From positions 1 to 36,998 of the forward strand of contig CACEJY010000013.1 of NCBI GenBank assembly GCA_902559985.1: DNA of 36,998 bases. Direction: 5' to 3'. The translations under genes and the position numbers were made by a program. Shown here in pieces: positions 1-9,015 of the stretch. The stretch comes from an uncultured SAR116 cluster alpha proteobacterium (GTDB lineage: Bacteria > Pseudomonadota > Alphaproteobacteria > Puniceispirillales > Puniceispirillaceae). Numbering within the stretch: position 1 is the first letter of the stretch; the number at the start of each line of letters is the position of its first letter. The notes beneath the pieces are model-generated. The model ran no database searches, had not been told where the DNA came from, and saw only the letters and a program-made list of their open reading frames with translations.

Positions 1-150
1 ATTGATGGTGATAAATTTCAAAGCTCATACTCAAAAATTGATTTTCCAAGGGTTCCTGTTCCATTTTATCGGGGAAACCCCTGGTTCCTGCCGATAATTG
101 GCAGTTACTACCGGTATTTGGATCGTGTAGAACGTAAAGATGACGAGTAA
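1..150 (+). CDS. C-terminal fragment of a probable FAD-dependent oxidoreductase (5' end outside window)
   Basis: An open frame runs from base 1 to a TAA at 148-150, giving 49 residues of a protein whose start lies before the window. The tail contains the stretch RGNPWFLPIIGSYYRYLDR. I associate this with the C-terminus of DAO-type amino-acid dehydrogenases and NAD(P)/FAD-dependent oxidoreductases of alphaproteobacteria; this is from memory and was not searched. The next gene starts 14 bases later on the same strand and is also a DAO-family flavoprotein, so the two may be co-transcribed and act on related amines or amino acids. No catalytic residue is visible in this short piece. Confidence 0.45.
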   Translation: MDGDKFQSSYSKIDFPRVPVPFYRGNPWFLPIIGSYYRYLDRVERKDDE

Positions 151-164
151 AAACAAGGTTAATA

Positions 165-1355
165 ATGCGTTTTAAAAACACCTATCCAGACGTCATAATT
201 GTTGGCGCAGGTATAACGGGCTGTGCAACCGCACTTTTTCTGGCTGAGGCTGGCGCCAAAGTTGAAGTGATTGACAGTTATCACCCAGGAGCCATGGCTT
301 CGGGATGGACACTTGCTGGAGTGAGGCAATCAGGTAGAGATCCAGCGGAAATGGAACTGGCCAAGAAAGCAGTAAAAATCTGGGAAACGCTCGATTTACA
401 TCTTGATACAATGACTGGATATCGGCAGACAGGAAATCTGCGCCTTGCTCGAACTGAGGATGAAACTTATGTCATTCGTAACCTCGTTAATTCTCAAGCC
501 GCTAAAGGTTTGCCAATCGAATTACTTGATACTCGACAAGCTCAACAGATCGCGCCGGCGTTGAGTGATGAATTTTTACTGGCGTCGTGGTGCCCAACAG
601 ATGGGCACGCTGATCCTTTGAGAAGCGTTGAAGGATTTCAGAGAGCCGCGGAGCGACTGGGGGTAACGTTTAAAATTAACACCACTGTGACCGGAATAGA
701 AACACATATGGCCAACGGTTGCCTTCGTTTTAATTCGATTGAGACAGCTAAAGGCTCGTTTGTAGCAGGAAATGCCTTGCTTGCCGCTGGTGTTCAGACA
801 AATTTGCTGCTTGGGGGTTTAGGGGTCTGTATTCCGATGACAACACCACTTGTGTCCGCTTTTCAAACTGTTCCACTGACAAATTTGTTAGGCCCAGTGA
901 TTGGGGTGGCAAATGGAGATTTGGCAATACGACAGCAAATTGATGGACGGCTTCGTTTTACCGGAGGAGCCGAACACATTAATGCAAATCTTGACTTGTC
1001 AGGTGAGTATCCAGCCGTCCATCCCCCGGCTGCATCAATTTCTAGAGTTATCTCATCGGTCAGCTCAGTATTACCTTTTGTTTCACAAACTCCGATTTAC
1101 CGTATCTGGGGAGGGCTCTTAGATTTAACTCCCGATGCACTTCCCATACTGGACGGTGTTCCAAGCGTGAACGGCCTTTATATTGCTGCAGGATTTTCGG
1201 GACACGGTTTTGGAATCGCTCCCGCTGTAGGAGAGGTCATGGCGAGCAAAATACTTGGTAAAAAAACCTCAATCTTGCTTGACGCGTTTTCTCTCGAACG
1301 TTTTGACAGCCAGTCTGATTCTTATCAAAAATCTACTCCGACTTTGCACGGATAG
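165..1355 (+). CDS. FAD-dependent oxidoreductase, DAO family (glycine/sarcosine oxidase-like)
   Basis: A 396-aa flavoprotein. The N-terminal Rossmann motif GAGITG at residues 14-19 binds the FAD ADP moiety. It is followed by an acidic strand end (VEVIDSYHPGAMASG) and the family-typical segment GWTLAGVRQSGRDP. The C-terminus has the second FAD contact of the family (IWGGLLDLTPDALPILDG, then GLYIAAGFSGHGFGIAP). Length and order fit DAO-fold oxidases or dehydrogenases acting on the C-N bond of amino acids or N-methylated glycine. The substrate cannot be read from the sequence. The ATG at 165 lies behind a weak AAGG and directly follows the end of another probable flavin oxidoreductase, suggesting a small amine-oxidation operon. 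A short hairpin follows the stop. It is not one of the four Sox subunits found later in the window. Confidence 0.8.
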   Translation: MRFKNTYPDVIIVGAGITGCATALFLAEAGAKVEVIDSYHPGAMASGWTLAGVRQSGRDPAEMELAKKAVKIWETLDLHLDTMTGYRQTGNLRLARTEDETYVIRNLVNSQAAKGLPIELLDTRQAQQIAPALSDEFLLASWCPTDGHADPLRSVEGFQRAAERLGVTFKINTTVTGIETHMANGCLRFNSIETAKGSFVAGNALLAAGVQTNLLLGGLGVCIPMTTPLVSAFQTVPLTNLLGPVIGVANGDLAIRQQIDGRLRFTGGAEHINANLDLSGEYPAVHPPAASISRVISSVSSVLPFVSQTPIYRIWGGLLDLTPDALPILDGVPSVNGLYIAAGFSGHGFGIAPAVGEVMASKILGKKTSILLDAFSLERFDSQSDSYQKSTPTLHG

Positions 1356-1810
1356 AAACAAGCAAGATAGCTTGTCCACCAATAATTCATCCTTTGCTCT
1401 ATAAGATTAACTTTGATAGACGGATGCTTAGTTATCGGTCTAACGTTAACTGAGTCAGAAATTGGTGCGGCTGAGAAAAACGAATCTGCCACACAGAGGC
1501 GTCAATGCGTGCCTGAATTCAGCTCTATAAAAACTTGAGCAGATCAAAAAATATTTCTAACTATCAGACCGGTACCTGCAACCCTGCCTAAACCAAGTTC
1601 CTGGGTCCGAGAAAAGGAGTGTTTGCGGACTCAACGTTCGATGAATTATATCCATTAACCAAAAGGGGATTAACGATATATTCATGAAGGAGTTGTGTAC
1701 TTCGACCCCGGATTCCCTTTGAAATCATCTTGAATTTAGTTTGTTAATGCGCGACAAGTTAGCGCGCTTTAGAGTATCGGCAGACAATAGCATTCACGGG
1801 CACAAAAAAT
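1356..1810. other. 455-bp intergenic stretch without recognisable gene
   Basis: No frame here looks coding on either strand. Visible structure is limited. There is a perfect 6-bp inverted repeat with a 6-nt loop (ACAAGC/GCTTGT) at 1358-1375, just after the upstream stop but without a T tract. An imperfect stem GGGTCCG/CGGACTC lies near 1604-1632. A GCGCG/CGCGC stem lies about 55 bases before gor. The stretch may hold the gor promoter or a small RNA, but I cannot identify either. Confidence 0.5.
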
Positions 1811-3178
1811 ATGACCAAATTTGCGGGTAACTTTGATCTGATCGTTATTGGTGCTGGTTCAGGCGGGGTTCGAGCTGGAAGGATTGCAGCAGGGCACGGC
1901 GCAACGGTGGCCGTGGTTGAAGGGGATCGCCCGGGTGGAACCTGCGTTATTCGCGGTTGTGTGCCCAAAAAGCTATTGATGTATGGATCGAGCTTTTCTG
2001 CTGATACCGAAGACGCGCGCGGCTTTGGATGGCAAATCGATGCGCTGTCGCATGATTGGTCAGCGCTAATTGCGGCAAAAGATGCAGAAATCATACGGCT
2101 TGAGGGAATTTATCGGTCCTTACTCAAAAACGCAGGGGCAACTTTGATTGAAGGCTGGGGTAGGTTAACTGGGCCAAACCAGGTTACTGTAAACAGCAAG
2201 GTTTATCGAGCGGGGAAAATCCTAATAGCCGTTGGAGGTACGCCGCAATATATTAATGTGCCAGGCATGGCTGAATACGCCATCAGCTCGAATGAGGCAT
2301 TGGACCTTGTTGAATTTCCGAGAGAGATTGCAATTTATGGCAGCGGCTATATTGCGCTTGAATTTGCCGGTATTTTTAACGGGCTTGGAGCGCAAACCCA
2401 TCTAATTTATCGAAGTGATTTGCCGCTTCGTGGCTTTGATGATGATGTTCGTGCGCATATGGCAGCGGCGTTAACAGATCGTGGAATCATTCTTCACCCC
2501 GAAACCACCATTGATCAGGTCACGGCTGAAAATAGCGGCAAGCAGGCACACCTTAGCGATGGCAGCAGTCTGGCGGTTGATCAGATCATGGCAGCCACAG
2601 GGCGCAGGCCGAATACCGCCAATCTTGGCCTTGATGATTTGGGGGTCAAGCTTGGCAAACAGGGCGAAATTATTGTTGATGATATGTCACAAACAAACCT
2701 GCCAAGCCTTTATGCCATTGGTGACGTCACAAATCGAATTAATCTGACACCCGTTGCGATTGCTGAGGGGCATGCTTTCGCCGACAGCGAATTTGGCAAT
2801 TTTAAACGCCAAGTTGATCATGTGAATGTTGCCTCGGCAGTTTTTAGCCAGCCTCCAATTGCATCAGTTGGCCTATCGGAAGCGGCTGCAAAAAAGGCAT
2901 ATGGTGAAATAACGGTGTTTGAAAGCCAATTTCGCGCAATGAAAAACACCATCTCTGGCCGCGATGAAAAAACCTATATGAAGCTGATTGTGGATAAAAC
3001 CACTGACTCTGTTGTTGGCGTTCATATGATGGGGCCAGATTGCGGGGAAATCATGCAAGGCATTGCGATTGCAGTTAAGATGGGAGCGACGAAGGCAGAT
3101 TTTGATGCGACGATTGGCATTCACCCCACTGCGGCTGAAGAATTTGTTACCATGCGCAGTGCGAGAGTAGACACTTAG
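1811..3178 (+). CDS. gor: Glutathione-disulfide reductase
   Basis: A 455-aa class I pyridine nucleotide-disulfide oxidoreductase, the expected length for glutathione reductase, which regenerates GSH from GSSG with NADPH in the cytoplasm. FAD-binding GAGSGG is at residues 15-20. The redox-active disulfide is GGTCVIRGCVPKK with C45 and C50, the glutathione reductase signature rather than that of lipoamide dehydrogenase. The NADPH fold is YGSGYIALEFAG followed by basic residues in RSDLPLRGFDDD, which favour NADPH over NADH. The partner-subunit catalytic pair is H438/E443 in IHPTAAEEF. The ATG at 1811 has no strong ribosome binding site. The gene stands alone after a long non-coding gap, 147 bases before the DAHP synthase gene. 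Trypanothione reductase-like family members are the only close alternative. Confidence 0.95.
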   Translation: MTKFAGNFDLIVIGAGSGGVRAGRIAAGHGATVAVVEGDRPGGTCVIRGCVPKKLLMYGSSFSADTEDARGFGWQIDALSHDWSALIAAKDAEIIRLEGIYRSLLKNAGATLIEGWGRLTGPNQVTVNSKVYRAGKILIAVGGTPQYINVPGMAEYAISSNEALDLVEFPREIAIYGSGYIALEFAGIFNGLGAQTHLIYRSDLPLRGFDDDVRAHMAAALTDRGIILHPETTIDQVTAENSGKQAHLSDGSSLAVDQIMAATGRRPNTANLGLDDLGVKLGKQGEIIVDDMSQTNLPSLYAIGDVTNRINLTPVAIAEGHAFADSEFGNFKRQVDHVNVASAVFSQPPIASVGLSEAAAKKAYGEITVFESQFRAMKNTISGRDEKTYMKLIVDKTTDSVVGVHMMGPDCGEIMQGIAIAVKMGATKADFDATIGIHPTAAEEFVTMRSARVDT

Positions 3179-3325
3179 GTTCACATGTTTACTGTTGTTG
3201 TCCGGGTCGCAATAATACTTGAAAAAATGGCATAAATACGGAATATTACTACAAAAATCCGAAACTTCGGCTGTGCATGGGCATCGTTTTGTGTCGGTTA
3301 TTTCAGTGTGAAAAGGACGATTAAA

Positions 3326-4705
3326 ATGACTTGGCAACCAAATAGCTGGCGTAGCTTTCCTATTCGGCAGGTCCCTGAATACCCGGATCTTGATAGGCTA
3401 AACGCTGTTGAGAAAATCATTGCCACTCGCCCGCCATTAGTATTTGCTGGTGAGGCTCAGAGTTTACGTGATCGTCTGGGCGCTGTATCGCGTGGAGAAG
3501 CGTTTCTGCTGCAAGGTGGAGATTGCGCCGAGAGCTTTGCTGAATTTTCTGCTAATAATATCCGTGATAGCTTTAAAGTTATTTTGCAAATGGCTGTTGT
3601 CCTTACCTATGGTGCTTCGATGCCGGTGATTAAGGTTGGCCGACTTGCGGGTCAGTTTGCCAAGCCGCGATCTGCTCCTACGGAGATCGTTGATGGTATT
3701 GAACTGCCAAGCTATCGAGGGGACATGATCAATGGTCCGGCCTTTACCGAGGATGAACGCGTCCCTGATCCACGGCGGCTATTGCGGGTTTATGAGCAAT
3801 CATCAGCAACTTTGAACTTGCTTCGGGCATTTGCTCAGGGGGGGCTTGCTGATCTAAACAAGGTGCATAGTTGGGTAGCAGATTTTTTGATTGGCACGCC
3901 GCAAACCCAGCGTTTTGATGCACTTGCTGAACGGATCGAAGAAAGCTTAAGTTTTATGAAGGCGTGTGGTATCACATCGGCAAATGCTAAGCCGCTTGCT
4001 GAAACTGAACTTTTTACAAGTCATGAGGCTCTTCTCCTTGGGTATGAGGAAGCTATGACACGGCGCGACACAATTACTGATGAACAGGGGTGGTATGATA
4101 CGTCCGCTCATATGCTCTGGATTGGTGATCGCACACGCCAGCCAGATGGTGCACATGTTGAGTATATGCGTGGCATCTCCAACCCGATCGGTCTGAAATG
4201 CGGGCCGAGCCTTGAGCCGGATGAATTGTTACGGTTGATTGATGTGCTAAATCCGGATAATCAGGCTGGCCGTCTAACCCTCATTGTTCGCATGGGGGCT
4301 GATAAGGTGCGAAACGGATTACCACCTCTATTGCGCGCTGTGCAGTCTCATGGCTCCAATGTTGTATGGTGTTGTGATCCGATGCATGGCAACACAATCA
4401 AAGCCAGTAACGGTTATAAAACGCGTCGTGTTGATGATGTGATGTCAGAAGTTACTGGTTTTTTTGACGCGCATGATGAGGTTGGCACCTATCCGGGTGG
4501 TGTTCATTACGAAATGACTGGTCAGGACGTTACCGAATGTGTCGGCGGGGTTGTCGAAGTGACCGAAGAAAGCCTCGGTGATCGCTATCATACTCATTGT
4601 GATCCTCGTCTGAACGGCGCACAGGCACTGGAGCTTGCCTTCCTACTTGCTGATTTGTTAAAGCGACGGCGCGGCACACCGTCTTACGTGTCTGAAGCAA
4701 ATTAA
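3326..4705 (+). CDS. aroG: Class II 3-deoxy-7-phosphoheptulonate (DAHP) synthase
   Basis: A 459-aa enzyme of the plant/actinobacterial type II family. It condenses PEP and erythrose-4-phosphate, the first step of the shikimate pathway. It begins [12 protein letters not shown], as type II enzymes usually do. Metal and active-site elements are C67 in [10 protein letters not shown], the [12 protein letters not shown] motif, the His of [10 protein letters not shown], the Glu of [12 protein letters not shown] and the Asp of THCDPRLN. The start chosen is the ATG at 3326, eight bases after an AAGGA. An in-frame GTG at 3308 has no such site and adds six atypical residues. It is transcribed with or just before the NAD salvage genes (77-bp gap). 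Type II enzymes carry the aroG or aroF name depending on species, so the symbol is a convention. Confidence 0.95.
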   Translation: MTWQPNSWRSFPIRQVPEYPDLDRLNAVEKIIATRPPLVFAGEAQSLRDRLGAVSRGEAFLLQGGDCAESFAEFSANNIRDSFKVILQMAVVLTYGASMPVIKVGRLAGQFAKPRSAPTEIVDGIELPSYRGDMINGPAFTEDERVPDPRRLLRVYEQSSATLNLLRAFAQGGLADLNKVHSWVADFLIGTPQTQRFDALAERIEESLSFMKACGITSANAKPLAETELFTSHEALLLGYEEAMTRRDTITDEQGWYDTSAHMLWIGDRTRQPDGAHVEYMRGISNPIGLKCGPSLEPDELLRLIDVLNPDNQAGRLTLIVRMGADKVRNGLPPLLRAVQSHGSNVVWCCDPMHGNTIKASNGYKTRRVDDVMSEVTGFFDAHDEVGTYPGGVHYEMTGQDVTECVGGVVEVTEESLGDRYHTHCDPRLNGAQALELAFLLADLLKRRRGTPSYVSEAN

Positions 4706-4782
4706 TTTTCGAATGGCTTGTCTTTTTCGCTGCTGATGTTGAAAATTGAAAAGCTTAATCCACTCGTTAATAAGGTAGATTA

Positions 4783-5919
4783 ATGGCAAAATTTGCGAGC
4801 AGCGGGCCGACCCCAGAAATTCAACCACGTTTGACCGATACTTATTTCAAGCATACCCGCAATGTTGTTATGGCAAATGGCGACTGTGAGGTAACTTATG
4901 CAGTGTTCATGCGGCGTCCGGTAACTTTTGCCGGAAGCCTTGCCATTGAGTGGATAACAGCAATGGCCAAGGCACGTGGGGCCAAGCTTAAAATTGAGCA
5001 GCTTTATGTTGAGGGCGCATGGATCGGTGCGGGCGAGCCAATGTGCTACATCACTGGTCCATTATCTGTTCTGGTGGATCTGGAAACGATTTTTCTGCAA
5101 CGCTTGGGTCCAGCCTGCGTTGCAGCCTACAATGCCTATAATATGTGCATCGAATTACCAAAAGTGGCTTTTCTCGCAATGGACGCGCGCCATTGTGCGG
5201 GAAGTGAAATGGCAGAGTTAATGGCATATGGTGCGTCTGTTGGGGCGGCTAAGGCCAAAGCTAAAGCAAATGCCATTGGCTTTGTTGGCTGTGCTGCTGA
5301 TGCAACTGCACATTTCTTCGGGCAGGAAAAGGGCATGGGAACGATGCCTCATGCGTTGATTGGCTATGCTGGCTCAACACTTCGTGCGGCTGAATTATTT
5401 CATCAAACTGTACCTGATGCTCCATTGACTGTTTTGGTTGACTATTTTGGTCAAGAAATTACCGATGCACTGGCCGTTGCAGAGCATTTTCGAGTTCTGA
5501 GTGATACTGGCCGGCTATCGCTTCGCATTGACACGCATGGTGGCCGATATGTTGAAGGGCTTGACATGCAATCATCATATGCCGTTCTTGAGCGCAATGC
5601 GGCTAAGGCGCTGCGCGGATATCGCACGGATCATGAATTACGATTTCTTCTCGGTACGGGGGTCAGTGCGGCGGCGGTGTGGCATATGCGCGAACAGCTG
5701 GATCATCACGGATTTGAAAAGGTTAAAATTGTCGCGTCTAGTGGATTTGGCCCTGACAAATGCCGCGTGTTCAGCCTCGCTAGCGCGCCAGTTGATGTGA
5801 TTGGAACAGGCTCGTTCTTGCCACAAGTTTGGTCGCAGACATACGCAACCGCAGATATTGTTTCCTATGATGGTCAGCCACGCGTAAAGGCTGGTCGCGA
5901 ATTTCTTATCCAAAAGTAA
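4783..5919 (+). CDS. pncB: Nicotinate phosphoribosyltransferase
   Basis: A 378-aa protein that would convert nicotinate and PRPP to nicotinate mononucleotide in NAD salvage. Recognisable family features are the N-terminal LTDTYFKHTRNVVMANG, a central AMDARHCAG / MAELMAYGASVGAAKAK region, the barrel strand LTVLVDYFGQEI, SLRIDTHGG and the C-terminal phosphate-binding strands IVASSGFGPDK and VDVIGTGSFLP. It is somewhat short for the family and belongs to the alphaproteobacterial/archaeal-like subgroup. The ATG follows AAGGT at a good distance. The NAD synthetase gene begins only 15 bases after its stop, which strongly supports an NAD biosynthesis role. Nicotinamide-specific or quinolinate phosphoribosyltransferase activity is less likely but shares the fold. 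Confidence 0.88.
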   Translation: MAKFASSGPTPEIQPRLTDTYFKHTRNVVMANGDCEVTYAVFMRRPVTFAGSLAIEWITAMAKARGAKLKIEQLYVEGAWIGAGEPMCYITGPLSVLVDLETIFLQRLGPACVAAYNAYNMCIELPKVAFLAMDARHCAGSEMAELMAYGASVGAAKAKAKANAIGFVGCAADATAHFFGQEKGMGTMPHALIGYAGSTLRAAELFHQTVPDAPLTVLVDYFGQEITDALAVAEHFRVLSDTGRLSLRIDTHGGRYVEGLDMQSSYAVLERNAAKALRGYRTDHELRFLLGTGVSAAAVWHMREQLDHHGFEKVKIVASSGFGPDKCRVFSLASAPVDVIGTGSFLPQVWSQTYATADIVSYDGQPRVKAGREFLIQK

Positions 5920-5934
5920 AGGGGTATCTGTTCG

Positions 5935-7596
5935 ATGACAAATCCTGTCCCCATCGCTCTTGCGCAACTGAATGCACACCTTGGCAATATCGACACTAAT
6001 ATCAGTCGCCTCGCTGGAGCAAGGGCCAAGGCGGCGGCCAATGGTGCTGAAATCATTGTTACGCCGGAAATGTATCTTTCGGGCTACCCGTGTGATGACC
6101 TGGTCCTGCGTGATGATTTTATGGATGATGTTGCTATCGGCATTGATCAATTAGCTGAACTAACCTCAGATGGGGGGCCAGCAATTGCGGTTGGCGCACC
6201 AGTTAGAGATAGCGGCAGTATTTATAATTCGGTCTTTGTTCTTGATAATGGCAAACAAATTGGCCGCGTCGATAAGGTCAATCTACCAAATTATGGCGTG
6301 TTTGACGATAAACGTAATTTTACTCCGGGTCAGATGCCTGGACCAATTATGCTTCGTGGACTGAAAATTGGCTTCCCAATTTGCGAAGATATTTGGGAAC
6401 CCGATGTTGCCGAGTGTTTGGAGGAATCCGGTGCAGATTTGATTATTGCGCTGAATGCGTCACCCTTTGATATAACAAAGCCGGAGATGAGGTTGCAGAA
6501 CGCAATTGCGCGCGGTGTCGAAACAGGGTTACCCGTTATCTATGTCAATATGATTGGTGGGCAAGACGAGCTGGTTTATGATGGCGGTTCATTTGCTATA
6601 AACACTGGGGGCAAGCTGGCATGCTATTCTCCCAGTTTTTCAGAGTCAGTTCTGATTGTAACTGCACAGAAATCTATGGGCGCTCTTACGTTAACAGGTC
6701 AGCTATCACCACCTGATAGCGATTTGACCGCAATCTATCGGGGCCTTTGTTTGGGCTTACGTGATTACGTGCAAAAGAATGGCTTTCCTGGTGTTGTTCT
6801 TGGATTGTCAGGTGGCATTGACTCTGCGCTTGTTGCGGCAATCGCGGTTGACGCGCTGGGAGCTGACGCAGTTCAGGCGGTGATGATGCCATCTGCTTAT
6901 ACCAGTCAAGAAAGCCTTGATGACGCAACAAAGGTCGCATCTTTGCTTGGTATTCGGCTAGATACTGTACCTATTACACCGGCGATGACAGCTCTTGATG
7001 AAATGCTTCGTGATCAGTTTGCAGAAACAAAGCGAGGTGTTGCCGAGGAAAACATTCAATCGCGCCTTCGAGGTCTTATTCTGATGGGCATCTCGAATAA
7101 GCATGGCCCAATGGTACTTGCAACCGGCAATAAGTCTGAATATGCCGCAGGTTACTCAACGCTTTATGGCGATATGTGTGGTGGGTATGCACCACTAAAA
7201 GACATTTGGAAAGTAGATGTGTTTCGGTTATGTGAATGGCGCAACCAGAATTTGCCGCGAGGGGCTGCTGGCCCTCAAGGCGCTGTTATCCCACAGGGTA
7301 TCATCGATAAGCCTCCCTCTGCTGAGTTGCGCCCTGATCAAAAAGATACGGACTCTCTGCCGCCTTATGAGCGATTGGATGCCATCATGGCAGCGCTATG
7401 TGAAGAAATGGCTGATATTGAGAACATCGTTGCACGAGGCTTCGACAGAACTGAGGTGACACAGGCAAGCCAGCTATTATTTCGCGCGGAGTATAAACGT
7501 TTTCAGGCGGCGCCCGGGCCAAAAATAACACCCGTCGCGTTTGGTCGTGATCGTCGTCTTCCCTTGACGTCTGGGTTTAACCCGATAAAACCCTAA
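5935..7596 (+). CDS. nadE: Glutamine-dependent NAD+ synthetase
   Basis: A 553-aa two-domain enzyme making NAD from nicotinate adenine dinucleotide, ATP and glutamine. Residues 1 to about 250 form a nitrilase-type glutaminase with a complete triad: E45 (TPEMYLSGYP), K114 (RVDKVNLPNYG) and C150 (FPICEDIW). Residues from about 265 form the ammonia-dependent synthetase with the ATP pyrophosphatase loop SGGIDS at 292-297 and the TGNKSEYAAGYSTLYGD motif. The length matches the bacterial glutamine-dependent form. The ATG lies 15 bases after the phosphoribosyltransferase stop and is preceded by AAAGGGG, so the two form an NAD salvage pair. An unrelated tRNA synthetase gene follows after 78 bases. Confidence 0.96.
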   Translation: MTNPVPIALAQLNAHLGNIDTNISRLAGARAKAAANGAEIIVTPEMYLSGYPCDDLVLRDDFMDDVAIGIDQLAELTSDGGPAIAVGAPVRDSGSIYNSVFVLDNGKQIGRVDKVNLPNYGVFDDKRNFTPGQMPGPIMLRGLKIGFPICEDIWEPDVAECLEESGADLIIALNASPFDITKPEMRLQNAIARGVETGLPVIYVNMIGGQDELVYDGGSFAINTGGKLACYSPSFSESVLIVTAQKSMGALTLTGQLSPPDSDLTAIYRGLCLGLRDYVQKNGFPGVVLGLSGGIDSALVAAIAVDALGADAVQAVMMPSAYTSQESLDDATKVASLLGIRLDTVPITPAMTALDEMLRDQFAETKRGVAEENIQSRLRGLILMGISNKHGPMVLATGNKSEYAAGYSTLYGDMCGGYAPLKDIWKVDVFRLCEWRNQNLPRGAAGPQGAVIPQGIIDKPPSAELRPDQKDTDSLPPYERLDAIMAALCEEMADIENIVARGFDRTEVTQASQLLFRAEYKRFQAAPGPKITPVAFGRDRRLPLTSGFNPIKP

Positions 7597-7674
7597 GCAG
7601 CATGGAAGCGTAGCGGGTTTGACCAGCAGTTTGTGCAAATAAGTTTTGGCCTGTGCGCCGAAAGGAGTCGATAA

Positions 7675-9015
7675 ATGACTTTGATCAAAGTCCGCTTTGC
7701 CCCTAGCCCAACAGGCAGGCTTCATGTCGGCAATTTACGGACTGCCTTGGTGAATTACCTTTTCGCTCGTAAAATGGGTGGTCAGTTCATGCTTCGGATT
7801 GATGATACTGATGCGGAACGCTCAACTGATTCGTTTGAGACCGAAATTCGAGCTGATCTAGAATGGATGGGCATGGGATGGGATTGCGAAGATAGGCAAT
7901 CATCGCGGCTCGCACGGTATGATGAGGCCCTTGCTACACTGGTTGAGTCTGGACGCGCCTATGCATGCTATGAAACCCAAGAAGAATTATCGCTAAAGCG
8001 CAAGGCCCAGCTTTCGTCAGGTCGCCCACCAGTTTATGATCGCGCTGGGCTAAAGCTAAGCAATACAGAAAAAGAAAAATTTGAAAGAGAGGGACGCCGC
8101 CCACATTGGCGCTTTTTATTAAATGATGTTGAAGTAAACTGGCATGATCTTGTGCGTGGTGATGTAGTCTATCATATGGCCAGCCTGTCTGATCCAGTTC
8201 TGATGCGTGAAGATGGCAGGGTTATCTATACGATGGCGTCTGTGGTTGATGATATTGATCACGGCATCACTCATATTCTCCGGGGCGAAGATCATGTCAC
8301 AAACTCGGCCGCACAAATCCAGCTTTTTGAAGCGTTGGGTGCCAAAGCTCCAATAATGGGGCATATGGCATTGCTTGCTGGGGTAGATGGAGAAGGGCTG
8401 TCAAAGCGTCTTGGCAGTCTGTCAATCCGTGAATTGCGCATAAAGGGCATGGAGCCTGCTGCGATTGCCAGCCTCCTTTCCCGCATTGGGACGGCTGACC
8501 CAGTGAAAGCACGGGCTAATATGACAAGCATTATCGCGGGTTTTGACATTAACCGCTTTGGCCGTGCCATAGCAAAATTTGATCCTGCTGAGCTGGAAAA
8601 AATTAATGGCCAGATCATTCAGGATATGCCCTTTGATATGGTGAAAGACCAGTTGGCGGCCTTAGATGTTGGTGGGGGAGCGTTGTTCTGGGAAACGGTA
8701 CGTGGCAATGTAACTGTTGTTGGTGAGGCAAAAATATGGTGGGACATATGCACCCGTGAAATTTTACCGGTTATCAACTCGAAAGAGGTCACGAGAGCCG
8801 CTGCGGTTTTATTACCGGCTGGTCCGATTGATGCCTCCATTTGGAAAATGTGGACAACTGCCATTACCACCGAAACAGGGATAAAGGGTAAAGCGTTATT
8901 CATGCCACTTAGGCTAGCGCTCACTGGCCGTGATTCTGGCCCAGAACTGGCATCACTGCTTGCGATTATGGGCCGCGATCGAATTCTTGCGCGTCTCAAT
9001 GGGGTTTTCGCATGA
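7675..9015 (+). CDS. gltX: Glutamyl-tRNA synthetase
   Basis: A 446-aa class I aminoacyl-tRNA synthetase charging tRNA-Glu (and possibly tRNA-Gln for the transamidation route). The HIGH-type signature is HVGN at 17-20 in RFAPSPTGRLHVGNLRTAL. The KMSKS-type loop is LSKRLGS at 242-248. The conserved RIDDTD and ILRGEDHVTN blocks are present, and the C-terminal helical anticodon-binding part ends in GKALFMPLRLALTG. The ATG is preceded by AAAGGAG eight bases away. Alphaproteobacteria often carry two GltX paralogues with different tRNA preference, and the sequence alone does not say whether a second copy exists elsewhere. The stop overlaps the cysS start by four bases (ATGA), implying translational coupling of the two synthetases. 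Confidence 0.95.
   Translation: MTLIKVRFAPSPTGRLHVGNLRTALVNYLFARKMGGQFMLRIDDTDAERSTDSFETEIRADLEWMGMGWDCEDRQSSRLARYDEALATLVESGRAYACYETQEELSLKRKAQLSSGRPPVYDRAGLKLSNTEKEKFEREGRRPHWRFLLNDVEVNWHDLVRGDVVYHMASLSDPVLMREDGRVIYTMASVVDDIDHGITHILRGEDHVTNSAAQIQLFEALGAKAPIMGHMALLAGVDGEGLSKRLGSLSIRELRIKGMEPAAIASLLSRIGTADPVKARANMTSIIAGFDINRFGRAIAKFDPAELEKINGQIIQDMPFDMVKDQLAALDVGGGALFWETVRGNVTVVGEAKIWWDICTREILPVINSKEVTRAAAVLLPAGPIDASIWKMWTTAITTETGIKGKALFMPLRLALTGRDSGPELASLLAIMGRDRILARLNGVFA

Noticed and set aside
1358-1375. Hairpin after the first complete oxidoreductase as an intrinsic terminator
   Set aside because: The 6-bp stem is perfect but is followed by CCACC rather than a T run, so it does not qualify as an intrinsic terminator.
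2873-3337. 154-aa minus-strand frame antisense to the end of gor
   Set aside because: It is rich in Cys, His and Asn without any family pattern and lies opposite the well-conserved C-terminus of glutathione reductase, so it is a shadow frame.
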